Assembly (NCBI GenBank): GCA_021818125.1
Contig: JAKAFG010000090.1
Coordinates: 1 to 7,866, forward strand
Reading direction: 5' to 3'
Length of the DNA: 7,866 nucleotides
Source of the DNA: Pseudomonadota bacterium
GTDB lineage: Bacteria; Pseudomonadota; Gammaproteobacteria; Acidithiobacillales; Acidithiobacillaceae
Every line of letters begins with the position of its first letter. Within the stretch, counting starts at the first letter, position 1. A program made the position numbers and the translations under genes. A model generated the notes under the pieces. That model had not been told where the DNA came from, did not search any database, and was given only the letters and a program-made list of their open reading frames with translations. Positions 1 to 6,541 of this stretch are shown here, piece after piece.

Positions 1-477
1 CAGAAGCGTTTGCAGGGCCGCGGCCACATCCTCATCCCGCATGTCGGCCCGGGCGAGATTCTCCACCAGCTGCATCTCCAGACGGTCGTTGGCGCTCTCC
101 GACCTGGCGATGACGGCCGGAATACGGCTGAGATCGTAACCCTTGCGGGCGCACGGCTGTCCGCTGTCCAAAGCCATTCGAGCCGCCCGCCAGCGGCGCT
201 CGCCAGCGATGATCCGGTATTTTCCCTTCTCCAGGGCCTCAACGGTAATGGGCTGGAGCACGCCATGCTGCAGGATGCTGGCGGCGAGGTCCTCCAGCCC
301 CTGGCTCTCCGGGGTGGCCCCCTCCATGCTGCGCCGGGGCTGGTTGGGGTCCGGCTGAATGGCATCCAGGGGCAGGTAGAGCGCCACCAGGGTGGGTTTC
401 CCCACGTCCTCGGGCGCAACCTGCAGGGCGACGCGGGCCGCGTCCAGATTGAGCCCTTTCAGTAGAGATTCCTTCAC
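1..477 (-). CDS. parB: ParB-family partition protein, N-terminal part (cut by window edge)
   Basis: This is the DNA-binding partner of ParA, expected to load on centromere (parS) sites and drive segregation of the element. The 159 visible codons hold the ParB/Sulfiredoxin-like N-domain. Around residue 40 there is an 'I-P-DPNQPRR' segment (box I), then 'LAASILQHGVLQPITV', then the highly conserved GERRWRAA (box II, the CTP-binding arginine patch of this family), and 'QLVENLARADM' (box III) near the edge. The helix-turn-helix and dimer domain would lie beyond base 1. The start is GTG at 477, overlapping the parA stop by four bases (GTGA). It is preceded by AAGGAGG six bases upstream, which makes this unusual start convincing. 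The close overlap indicates translation coupled to parA. The family call is firm. Whether this is a plasmid or chromosomal-type ParB cannot be told from this fragment. Confidence 0.93.
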   Translation of the reverse strand, partial: MKESLLKGLNLDAARVALQVAPEDVGKPTLVALYLPLDAIQPDPNQPRRSMEGATPESQGLEDLAASILQHGVLQPITVEALEKGKYRIIAGERRWRAARMALDSGQPCARKGYDLSRIPAVIARSESANDRLEMQLVENLARADMRDEDVAAALQTLL

Positions 478-1334
478 GACACCCCTCCTTCCGCCTGCTC
501 CTGCTGCGCCAGAATTTCCTCTGCATCCTCCGGCTCGGGAATCTCCCGTAGATCCGGATCGTCGTCATCGTCGGGCACTCCCGCCAGCAGACCATCAAAA
601 GCCTGATACCAGGCATCCTGCTGGGCCGTATCCCGGCACACCTCCCAGTAGGGCAAGCCGCGTCGCAGGCCGGTACGGACATCCTCCCGCTCAAAAAGCT
701 GTTGCGGCAGTATCCAGTCAGGGAAGTGCTCCACCAGCTCTTTCGCCACCGCATGGTTCTTGGGGGAGTTGGCCTTGAGGCGATTGATGAGCACCTTGAG
801 CTGTAACTTGGGGTTGGCCGGACGGATCTGGTGGAGATTGGTCTGGACCAGCGAGACAAGGCCCTGGGTCCCCAGGGCATCCGGGGTGACCGGAATCACG
901 TGCAGATCGGCCACCATCAAGGGCGCAATCTGGCGCACATTGGGCGCCGGCGGGCAGTCGATCACCACCAGGTGGTAGTTTCCTTGTCCACTGTCCAGGT
1001 TTTCCAGGCGGCGCAGCGCCAGAATGGCCGTGTCCATCTCATCGTCCACCACATCCAGCGCGGCTGATGCCTGGAGGAAATCGAATCCAAAGACCGGCGA
1101 GGTCTGCACAGGAATTTTCCGGTCGGGGTACCACAGGTCCAGCACCGTTCCTTCTTCGGTCTGGTGACGGTCTCCGTCGCCGGTGAGCAGAAAAGTCGCG
1201 CTCCCCTGTTGGTCGAGATCGACAAACAGGACGCGGTAACCCATGGTATGGGCGTGAATGGCCATGTGTACGGCGAGGGTAGTCTTACCTACCCCGCCTT
1301 TCTGATTCGCAAAAGCAAAGATCTTGGGCTGCAT
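474..1334 (-). CDS. parA: ParA-family partition ATPase
   Basis: ParA Walker-type ATPase of 286 residues that would bind DNA non-specifically in its ATP form and position the element together with ParB. The deviant Walker A motif KGGVGKTT is at residues 12-19, the A' motif VDLDQQGSA at 38-46, and Walker B VVIDCPP at 123-129 with Asp126. There is no N-terminal helix-turn-helix, so it belongs with the short ParA type. It is longer than the usual ~210-230 residues of plasmid type Ib proteins because of a very acidic C-terminal tail (five Asp in a row, then many Glu, about residues 245-283). I chose ATG 1334 because GGAGGA lies seven bases upstream and the P-loop sits where expected. A longer in-frame start at 1373 lies inside the putative promoter. 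It is followed directly by parB with a four-base overlap. Confidence 0.95.
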   Translation of the reverse strand: MQPKIFAFANQKGGVGKTTLAVHMAIHAHTMGYRVLFVDLDQQGSATFLLTGDGDRHQTEEGTVLDLWYPDRKIPVQTSPVFGFDFLQASAALDVVDDEMDTAILALRRLENLDSGQGNYHLVVIDCPPAPNVRQIAPLMVADLHVIPVTPDALGTQGLVSLVQTNLHQIRPANPKLQLKVLINRLKANSPKNHAVAKELVEHFPDWILPQQLFEREDVRTGLRRGLPYWEVCRDTAQQDAWYQAFDGLLAGVPDDDDDPDLREIPEPEDAEEILAQQEQAEGGVS

Positions 1335-1355
1335 CGAAAGTCCTCCAGTAATTAC

Positions 1356-1376
1356 CCTGAACAGGTATAGCATTCG
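1356..1376 (-). promoter_or_regulatory. Probable parA promoter, degenerate copy of the shared 44-bp block
   Basis: On the minus strand the sequence TGCTATACC (1372-1364) reads as an extended -10 element (TG, one base, TATACC), 30 bases before the parA ATG. I see no good -35 hexamer at 16-18 bases. The surrounding 21 bases match the blocks at 4813-4855 and 7023-7066 at 16 positions, with the plus-strand core CCTG..C.GGTATAGC and a CG three bases further on. CCTG-AA-CAGG (1356-1365) is a small inverted repeat. The match supports a shared promoter or operator. The exact promoter call is inference. Confidence 0.5.
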
Positions 1377-1412
1377 TCCGTTGCGATCCGTTTACAGGGC
1401 CAGCACGGATCG
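1377..1412. repeat. Inverted and direct repeats in the parA upstream region (candidate operator or centromere-like site)
   Basis: A perfect 8-bp inverted repeat, CGATCCGT (1384-1391) and ACGGATCG (1405-1412), is separated by 13 bases, so the two arms start 21 bases apart, about two helical turns. In addition TCCGTT occurs twice exactly ten bases apart (1377-1382 and 1387-1392). This puts three copies of the TCCGT/ACGGA half-site on one face of the helix, just upstream of the putative -10 at 1364-1369. No T-run follows either arm, so a terminator is unlikely. Such helically phased short repeats are typical of operators for ribbon-helix-helix or ParA/ParB-type regulators. The protein that binds here is not known. 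Confidence 0.55.
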
Positions 1413-1423
1413 TCTCGTCGTCT

Positions 1424-1702
1424 CTACCGCCGCAAAATTTCCTGCACAATGGCCGATACACTGACCCCCTCGGGCAGTTGGGCGAGTTTGGCAGCTGCCT
1501 CCGGGGTCAGCGCAATGGCAACAGGCTCGTAGGGCGGCTCCGGTACGGGGCGGCTGGCCCGGCGCAACCCCATGGTCCGCAGTTGGGACACCGAAAGCCG
1601 GACCAGTTCCTGGCTCACCCGCGCCGCTCTGGCGTTGGCGTCTACCTGGTATGGTTCGGCCAGCAGGTCCCGTCGCAGCCGGGGAATGATGCGACTCTTC
1701 AT
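1424..1702 (-). CDS. Small 92-residue protein with RHH-like C-terminus, between trbI and parA
   Basis: I do not recognise this protein by name. It is basic, with an arginine-rich N-terminus (residues 1-11 and 46-51), a proline-rich linker (52-60), and a C-terminal segment 'PVAIALTPEAAAKLAQLPEGVSVSAIVQEILRR' split as a strand (61-65) plus two helices (about 66-75 and 82-91). This resembles a ribbon-helix-helix fold, but the strand would be at the C-terminal end of a longer protein, so the assignment is tentative. The ATG at 1702 overlaps the trbI stop by four bases (ATGA), so it is translationally coupled to the secretion operon. It lies just upstream of the repeat-containing parA promoter. 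That context suggests a DNA-binding regulator or a third partition component. It could equally be a small transfer-accessory protein. Confidence 0.75.
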   Translation of the reverse strand: MKSRIIPRLRRDLLAEPYQVDANARAARVSQELVRLSVSQLRTMGLRRASRPVPEPPYEPVAIALTPEAAAKLAQLPEGVSVSAIVQEILRR

Positions 1703-2973
1703 CCGTTGCCCCCATAGGGGTTTGCCTCGGAAGGCATGGCCGGAGAGGAGGATGAGACCACCTGATCCAGACCGGCACCCACCAGATTGACCCCATGCCG
1801 GTAGGGTCCCGGGAATACCAGGTCATTCGTGACCACCACGTTGAAGGCGTAGCCCGGACGGATCGTGAGGGTTGGCGCGATATTGATGTACTTCTGGAAG
1901 AGTTGCGCTTCCGCCTGCCCGAAAGTCTGCGCGAGGGCTTGCTCCCCATTCTGCAGGGCTTCATTCCCCGTTACGCCTGTGGTATTGGTGGTCGTGCTGG
2001 TCGGACTCGCCATGGCCATGCCCACGTCGATGAAGGACAATAGCAGGGCATTCTTGAATATCTCCCAGGTGTGATTGTTCACCAGATCCTTGAACCCGGC
2101 GTATCCCCGGGGAGAGGTGCCCGGCATCTGCGACAGGCGGATATAGGTACCATCGGGAAACTCGACGCGGGTCCATTCCACCCCGACACGGGTCTGTCCC
2201 ATGGCGGCACCCGAGCGATAGTAACCAATGAGCTTGCTACCTGCCGGAATCAGCACAGAGGACGCATTGAGGCTGTTGTACACCGGATGGGCGACCACCG
2301 CCGCCACCTGGCCTGCGAGGTCCGACTTGATGCCCGTCTCCAGAATGGCCGGGATCACGGTGCCCTGGAGCAATTCATAAGGGCTTACCTCGCGCCGGTC
2401 CAGGTGCGAACTGTATATTCCGTGCTCTTTATTTTTATTCGTCATCAGGGCAATGGACTTCGCCAGGGTCAGTGCATCCGCCGGATGTTCCGAGGTGGAT
2501 TGGGTAGCGGCAACAGTGGGACTCAAGGTGTTTCCTCCGCCCCAGGACACCACAGATCCCCAGTGTCCTCCCTGCCCGCTGATAGCTTGCTCAAACGCGG
2601 TATCCTGGGGGCTCGGCTGGGATACCGTCGGTGCCGTCGTGCTCGCAGGCTGAGCACTCACCATTGAGCGGGTGGGTGCCGTTCCCGTTGTCATCCTGGC
2701 CCCCGGCGCGGTGAGGTTTGGCTGCTTCTTTCCCGGCATGATCTGCGGGGCGCTATGGACTTTTTCCTCGGTCGGGCCCGATGGGGCGCCGAACCCATGT
2801 AACTTGTCGATGGCAACAAAGCCCACCCCGCCTACCACGACCGCGCCCAGCACGGCATACGCCACGATTTTCCCGGATTTCAGGTGCGCGCCCAGGGTTT
2901 TCTTGTCCGGGATAATGGGTCCGCGAACCTTCCTAGCGGGCCCCTCCCCCATGGGGGTTTGATTGTCTGCCAT
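1699..2973 (-). CDS. trbI: TrbI/VirB10-family type IV secretion core protein
   Basis: VirB10 proteins span the envelope: a short cytoplasmic tail, one inner-membrane helix, a flexible periplasmic linker and a beta-barrel that joins the outer-membrane core. All are visible in this 424-residue protein. The cytoplasmic segment is residues 1-35, the membrane helix about 36-54 (glycine- and valine-rich), a Pro/Thr/Ser/Gln-rich linker about 62-165, and the VirB10 barrel about 198-395. Recognisable barrel sequence includes 'LLQGTVIPAILETGI', 'VLIPAGSKLIG' and 'VGVEWTRVEFPDG'. The region at about 303-360 should contain the outer-membrane antenna helices. The ATG at 2973 follows AAGGAG by seven bases. 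It starts 11 bases after the trbG stop and overlaps the next gene by four. The trb naming follows the TrbB-like ATPase upstream; virB10 would be equally valid. Confidence 0.95.
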   Translation of the reverse strand: MADNQTPMGEGPARKVRGPIIPDKKTLGAHLKSGKIVAYAVLGAVVVGGVGFVAIDKLHGFGAPSGPTEEKVHSAPQIMPGKKQPNLTAPGARMTTGTAPTRSMVSAQPASTTAPTVSQPSPQDTAFEQAISGQGGHWGSVVSWGGGNTLSPTVAATQSTSEHPADALTLAKSIALMTNKNKEHGIYSSHLDRREVSPYELLQGTVIPAILETGIKSDLAGQVAAVVAHPVYNSLNASSVLIPAGSKLIGYYRSGAAMGQTRVGVEWTRVEFPDGTYIRLSQMPGTSPRGYAGFKDLVNNHTWEIFKNALLLSFIDVGMAMASPTSTTTNTTGVTGNEALQNGEQALAQTFGQAEAQLFQKYINIAPTLTIRPGYAFNVVVTNDLVFPGPYRHGVNLVGAGLDQVVSSSSPAMPSEANPYGGNG

Positions 2974-2984
2974 GATAACTCTCC

Positions 2985-4073
2985 TTAGCTGTGCCCGTGG
3001 ATGAGCTTCACCACTTTCCCGCTGCCGCCTTTACCGGCCAGCAAGAGAATCTTGTGCGGCACGCCATCTACGATGTAGTAGTCGTCCCGGAACGTGGTAT
3101 TGACGATGGCGTTTTGACCGGCGGCGTTCTCCGCCAGAACGGACGGAATACCGCCATGGCTGCCCTGGCCGGGCCGGAACTGGATGAAGGTCTGCTTGCC
3201 ATCATCGAAGACCCGTAGCGGCTCTATGGACCGGCAAGCGCTGCTGCTGAACCAGCCACCCCCGGAACAGTGCATCTTCCAGTCGAAATTCAGGTCGGCG
3301 GCGTTGATGGAAGGCAACACGGCCACGGTTTGCCGTTCGACTTTCCGGGCAAACGCCCGGTGGGCTGAGGCATCCTGCTTCCAGCTGTGCACGATGGCCC
3401 CCGGATAGTAGAAGCCGATCATGGGCGTGTACTTCGTCCGGTCGGAGGTGACTTCGATCACGTAGTTCATGGGCTTGCCCGAAGGCGTGGTGCCCGTGAC
3501 CACGAGGTTCGCGTGCAGGCCCGCAAACCGGGGCGTCACGGCCAATTCCGGCTGATCTCCCGCCATGAGGGGGTCCACTTGCCAGTAGGCTGGCGACAGC
3601 CCGATCGCCTTGGGTTCGGTCATGCCCGTCCGCAATGCGATGATTGAGGTATGCAAGGGCGTCGTTACCAGTGTGGGCAGGGATTGACCGTAGGCATAGA
3701 CGACCTCCCCATCAGTCCCGGCAATGGGCGGCAAACTCTGGGTCTTGCCCGCCTCGTAGGCTGCTACCAGCGCCTTTTCCATGGCTGCTTTGGACCGAGC
3801 GGAGATCCGCCCCTCGGGAGGCGTCGCAATGGCCTTCTCCCAGATTTCCGTAGAGGATTCGTGGGATGACACGTCAGTGCCATCTGTCCCCATGGCCTGT
3901 ACATGAGGCTGATCGAGGGCAGGCACCACGTAAGGGGCATTGGCTCCCCCACTCATTGGCGGGACCTTCCCCGGAATCCCTTGCGGAGCCGGAGTCACCA
4001 CCCCAGCGAACACTGTCCCACTGAAACCCAGGAGTGATGCGGCTACCGCCGCGGAAAGGATGGTATTGCGCAT
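2985..4073 (-). CDS. trbG: TrbG/VirB9/CagX-family type IV secretion protein
   Basis: Periplasmic/outer-membrane core component that packs with VirB10 and the VirB7-like lipoprotein. There is a clear Sec signal peptide (residues 1-23, cleavage likely after VFA). The N-terminal VirB9 domain is around 124-215 ('YGQSLPTLVTTPLHTSIIAL', then 'NYVIEVTS'). The C-terminal CagX domain is around 255-350, with the hallmark 'PLRVFDDGKQTFIQF' and 'YYIVDGVPHKILLLAG'. At 362 residues it is longer than typical VirB9/TrbG (about 290-300), mainly because of roughly 90 extra residues between the signal peptide and the first domain. Two cysteines (269 and 280) flank a Gly/Ser loop and could form a disulphide. The ATG at 4073 has AAGGAG seven bases upstream. 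It starts 15 bases after trbF ends and is followed 11 bases later by trbI. Confidence 0.95.
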   Translation of the reverse strand: MRNTILSAAVAASLLGFSGTVFAGVVTPAPQGIPGKVPPMSGGANAPYVVPALDQPHVQAMGTDGTDVSSHESSTEIWEKAIATPPEGRISARSKAAMEKALVAAYEAGKTQSLPPIAGTDGEVVYAYGQSLPTLVTTPLHTSIIALRTGMTEPKAIGLSPAYWQVDPLMAGDQPELAVTPRFAGLHANLVVTGTTPSGKPMNYVIEVTSDRTKYTPMIGFYYPGAIVHSWKQDASAHRAFARKVERQTVAVLPSINAADLNFDWKMHCSGGGWFSSSACRSIEPLRVFDDGKQTFIQFRPGQGSHGGIPSVLAENAAGQNAIVNTTFRDDYYIVDGVPHKILLLAGKGGSGKVVKLIHGHS

Positions 4074-4088
4074 GATGATTCTCCTTAC

Positions 4089-4781
4089 TTACGGGATGAC
4101 GTTCCAGGTGAAAGACGTGATGAAGATGCCGAAGGGGTCTACCTTGAGGACGGCGGGATTGCTGGAGGGCGGCTGAACCCGGTAGGTTACCGTGCCCTCA
4201 TACTCCCGCTGCCACTGGATGGACCCGCTTGCCCCATACTGTGTCTCGGTCCATTGCACCTGCATGGTGCCCCCCGCGGCGGTTGGGGTACCGATGGGCA
4301 GGACGGAAGTGATGTCCACCGTTCTGCCCCCTTCATTCTTGGTGAAGTTGGAATAGGGGTTGTGCCGCTCGAAGTAGGCGGTGAGCTGCTGGCTCTCTTT
4401 GTTGCCCACAATGTTGTAGGTGGATTTGTAGATCTGCTTCTCGGCAGGTACCACGGGGAGACGTTCCCGCACGTCCCGTACCCAATGGGCAAGAACGTGA
4501 CGAACCACGGGCAGATCGAAGGTCCCGGACTGTACTTCCTGGGCTAAATGCACGTCCTGCCCCAGATGATTGACTTCCACCACAAAGGGCACGACATGCA
4601 CCCGGTCGGCCTCGTAGACCATTCCCGCGCCAAACATGGCTGCGATGCCCAGGGCGATGAGCGCCACCACCCGCCAGTTTCTGGCATGGGCGATGTAATC
4701 CCCGTTCCTTTCCAGCCACTCCCGGCGTGCCACCAGGTAGTGCTCCATTGTCTCCTTCGCTTTTGCTTCCTGCTCTGCCAT
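4089..4781 (-). CDS. trbF: TrbF/VirB8-family inner-membrane protein
   Basis: VirB8 proteins are bitopic inner-membrane assembly factors with a periplasmic NTF2-like domain. In this 230-residue protein, residues 1-36 are charged and cytoplasmic, 37-55 form one membrane helix, and 60-228 are the periplasmic domain. Family-like features include 'HVVPFVVEVNHLGQ' just after the helix, 'VRHVLAHWVRDVRERL', a 'NPYSNFT' stretch in the middle, and the C-terminal 'YEGTVTYRVQPPS...NPFGIFITSF'-type strands (here VDPFGIFITSF, residues 214-224). The ATG at 4781 has AAGGAG eight bases upstream. It is the first gene after a 207-bp gap that holds a putative terminator and a copy of the shared promoter block, so it probably starts the trbF-trbG-trbI unit. 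Confidence 0.93.
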   Translation of the reverse strand: MAEQEAKAKETMEHYLVARREWLERNGDYIAHARNWRVVALIALGIAAMFGAGMVYEADRVHVVPFVVEVNHLGQDVHLAQEVQSGTFDLPVVRHVLAHWVRDVRERLPVVPAEKQIYKSTYNIVGNKESQQLTAYFERHNPYSNFTKNEGGRTVDITSVLPIGTPTAAGGTMQVQWTETQYGASGSIQWQREYEGTVTYRVQPPSSNPAVLKVDPFGIFITSFTWNVIP

Positions 4782-4812
4782 GAAGGATTCTCCTTTCCAA
4801 AGGCCAAAAACC

Positions 4813-4855
4813 GATTCCTGCTCTGGTATAGCCAGCGAAAAAGGCGATCGGCAGG
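4813..4855 (-). promoter_or_regulatory. Shared promoter/operator block, copy upstream of trbF
   Basis: This 43-bp stretch is nearly identical to 7023-7066: three differences in all, namely one single-base gap and two substitutions. On the minus strand it contains a -10-like TATACC (4830-4825), 44 bases before the trbF ATG, preceded by GCTGGC and a T-run. The upstream half carries GCCGATCGCC (4851-4842), an almost perfect palindrome. The core CTGG-TATAG-CCAG (4823-4835) has 4-bp inverted arms. No convincing -35 hexamer is visible, so an activator or a regulator site is possible. The conservation in non-coding DNA at two sites is direct evidence. Promoter function is inference. Confidence 0.65.
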
Positions 4856-4953
4856 GCTACGCCCAGCGGTTTCTCGGATCCCTGCCAAGGCTGTGGGGAA
4901 ACACCAGAAATCCCGCTGCAATATCCTGCGGACCTGCCCCGAAATTGTTCTTG

Positions 4954-4981
4954 AAAAACCGGAGGAATGACCATGTCCTCC
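4954..4981 (-). terminator. Possible Rho-independent terminator after the lipoprotein gene
   Basis: On the minus strand GGAGGA (4981-4976) and TCCTCC (4966-4961) form a 6-bp stem with a 9-base loop, and five T residues follow (4958-4954) after two bases. It begins eight bases downstream of the lipoprotein stop codon and lies upstream of the trbF promoter block, where a terminator would make sense. The stem is short, so the signal is weak and it may only attenuate. Confidence 0.35.
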
Positions 4982-4988
4982 TCATCGT

Positions 4989-5471
4989 TCACCCCTGCGC
5001 GGCTGATTTTCCGGATTTTTGGGCAGTCAGCGGCGTGTTGTGAACCAGAAGAAATTTGTCCCCTATCAGGGCAAAACTCCCATGGATGTAGGGAATATTG
5101 GCGATCTGCAGGAGCAGATGGATGGCGGGAACCTGGCGATCGTAGGGCAAGTGCTCCCCGATCATGGCATAATCGGGGCCGCTAAACTGCAACTGGATAT
5201 GCAGCGTGTGGGCCAGATATTCCAGTGCGCCGCGCTCCGACAGACGATACCGCGACGGCAACACCACAAGCTGATGTATGGAGACCGGGACCTCTTGCAA
5301 GGTAACCTTCGGTGTAGGCTTCCTGACCACTGGCAAGTGCAGTACCACAGAAGTGGAGCCCACGACCTGTGGCACAGAGCCCACACCACACCCTGTCGAT
5401 ACCGCTACGCTCGCCGATAGCACACCGGCCAAAGCTGCCGCCAAAGGCTTGGACGTCACTGCGTACCACAT
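4989..5471 (-). CDS. Periplasmic lipoprotein with N0/DotD-like domain (TrbH/VirB7 position)
   Basis: Probable outer-membrane lipoprotein of 160 residues that would replace VirB7/TrbH in the secretion core. The signal peptide has a Lys at residue 8, a hydrophobic stretch 9-25 and a lipobox V-S-T-G-C with Cys28, not the most canonical but within the accepted pattern. Residues 29-60 form a Val/Pro-rich linker. About 76-146 resemble the N0 secretin-type fold found in DotD and in Xanthomonas VirB7: 'LSERGALEYLAHTLHIQLQFSG', a variable middle, then 'IHLLLQIANIPY' and a final strand 'FALIGDKFLLVH'. This fold call rests on pattern recognition only. The length equals that of RP4 TrbH as I remember it, but in RP4 that gene lies between trbG and trbI, whereas this one lies between the ATPase and trbF. 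The ATG at 5471 has AGGAG six bases upstream; trbB ends 35 bases earlier. Confidence 0.85.
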   Translation of the reverse strand: MWYAVTSKPLAAALAGVLSASVAVSTGCGVGSVPQVVGSTSVVLHLPVVRKPTPKVTLQEVPVSIHQLVVLPSRYRLSERGALEYLAHTLHIQLQFSGPDYAMIGEHLPYDRQVPAIHLLLQIANIPYIHGSFALIGDKFLLVHNTPLTAQKSGKSAAQG

Positions 5472-5506
5472 AGGTCACTCCTCGCTTTTCAATGAAACAA
5501 TGAAAA

Positions 5507-6541
5507 TCAACTGAACCTTGCGCGTATTTTTGCAAGGCGGGTGGGCGGACGTTTCCACGGTGATGGTTCTGGACCGGACTGAATCTCTTCAATGGCGGTA
5601 ATCCGGCGACCGGCAGGGTGTTTCCTGTCACGGGCAATCTGTATCACCACATTCACCGCTTCCCGGATCAGATCTTTCTGCGACGGAACGCCGGCTTCCT
5701 GACAAAGCTGGTCGAGACGCAACAATGCGGCCTGCGGGTTATTCGCGTGCAATGTGGCCAGTCCACCCGGATGTCCGGTGTTCCACGCTTTCAGCAAGGC
5801 CAATGCCGCCCCATCGCGCACCTCGCCCACGATGATTCTGTCGGGGCGGTAACGCAGCGTGAGTTTCAGCAGTTTGGTATAATCCAAACCAGAATCTTCA
5901 TAGGTCAGCATGGACGACGTATTAGGAGCAGAGCATTGCAGTTCAGCCGTATCCTGAATAAGCACCAGACGCTCATTTAATCCGGCCCGCTCGGATATTG
6001 TGTGCAGGATCGCATTCACCAATGTGGTTTTTCCTGACCCGGTTGAACCGCTTATTACGATGTTTTTATGGTCGACGACCGCCTGGATGATGTCCGCATA
6101 TTGCCCGGCGGTGATAATGCCTTTCTCGACGTAGTTGTCCAGCGTAAAGACTTCGCGCGACGGTAAACGTATGCAAAACGTAGGCTGCGGCATAATCGGC
6201 GGGATGGCCCCGGCAAAGCGTGCCCGTAAAAACTCATCCGGCATGACACCTTCAACAACGGGTTTACCAACGGACACTACGGTTCCCCGGTAGTCGGCCA
6301 TGAGAGACAAGAAATTCATGGCTTTTGCAGCCGGCATTACTGTCAGTTCCGTGATACCCGACCCGTGCCGTTCAATCAGCACTTTGCCATCATCATTCAG
6401 CATGATCTCGACGGCTTTGGGATCGTCAAAAACCGCACAGATAGCCTCGCCCAGAATCCGACGCATCTGCTCGACAAGTCGGGAGTGAGCTTCGATCTTG
6501 GCTTTGTTGATGGCGTGGATGGTTCCTCCGGGACTACTCAT
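5507..6541 (-). CDS. trbB: TrbB/VirB11-family secretion ATPase
   Basis: Hexameric cytoplasmic ATPase that powers pilus assembly and substrate transfer at the inner membrane. The 344-residue protein has the full set of motifs: Walker A GSTGSGKTT (165-173), Asp box IQDTAEL (195-201), Walker B RIIVGEVRD (235-243), and His box GHPGG..TLHANNP (256-269). The N-terminal domain (about 20-130) shows 'FDDPKAVEIMLNDDGKVLIE'. The 'LLKAWNTGHPGG' and 'LHANNPQAAL' wording is closest to TrbB of P-type systems. The ATG at 6541 follows GGAGGTGG and overlaps the preceding gene by eight bases. A longer frame to 6628 exists, but its 29 extra residues would lie wholly inside the upstream gene, have no family resemblance and lack a good ribosome site. 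It is followed by the lipoprotein gene after 35 bases. Confidence 0.97.
   Translation of the reverse strand: MSSPGGTIHAINKAKIEAHSRLVEQMRRILGEAICAVFDDPKAVEIMLNDDGKVLIERHGSGITELTVMPAAKAMNFLSLMADYRGTVVSVGKPVVEGVMPDEFLRARFAGAIPPIMPQPTFCIRLPSREVFTLDNYVEKGIITAGQYADIIQAVVDHKNIVISGSTGSGKTTLVNAILHTISERAGLNERLVLIQDTAELQCSAPNTSSMLTYEDSGLDYTKLLKLTLRYRPDRIIVGEVRDGAALALLKAWNTGHPGGLATLHANNPQAALLRLDQLCQEAGVPSQKDLIREAVNVVIQIARDRKHPAGRRITAIEEIQSGPEPSPWKRPPTRLAKIRARFS

Noticed and set aside
10..465. Long plus-strand frame opposite parB.
   Set aside because: Shadow frame of a gene with clear ParB boxes on the other strand; common in GC-rich DNA.
3011..3050. P-loop-like AGKGGSGK near the C-terminus of TrbG.
   Set aside because: The residue after GK is Val, not Ser/Thr, and the CagX fold has no nucleotide site; chance glycine-lysine run.
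4333..4992. Minus-strand frame from a GTG at 4992 spanning the gap and running into trbF.
   Set aside because: Its latter half is an out-of-frame shadow of trbF, its front half is non-coding DNA with the promoter block, and the translation has no family features.
4967..5185. Plus-strand frame with an upstream GGAGGA at 4961.
   Set aside because: It overlaps the lipoprotein gene antisense, the product is low-quality, and the GGAGGA is better explained as one arm of the hairpin.
5872..5889. GTTTGG-TATAAT-CCAAAC, a perfect inverted repeat around a consensus -10 hexamer.
   Set aside because: It lies inside trbB and encodes the conserved-looking G-L-D-Y-T-K segment; no -35, ribosome site or gene fits a promoter there.
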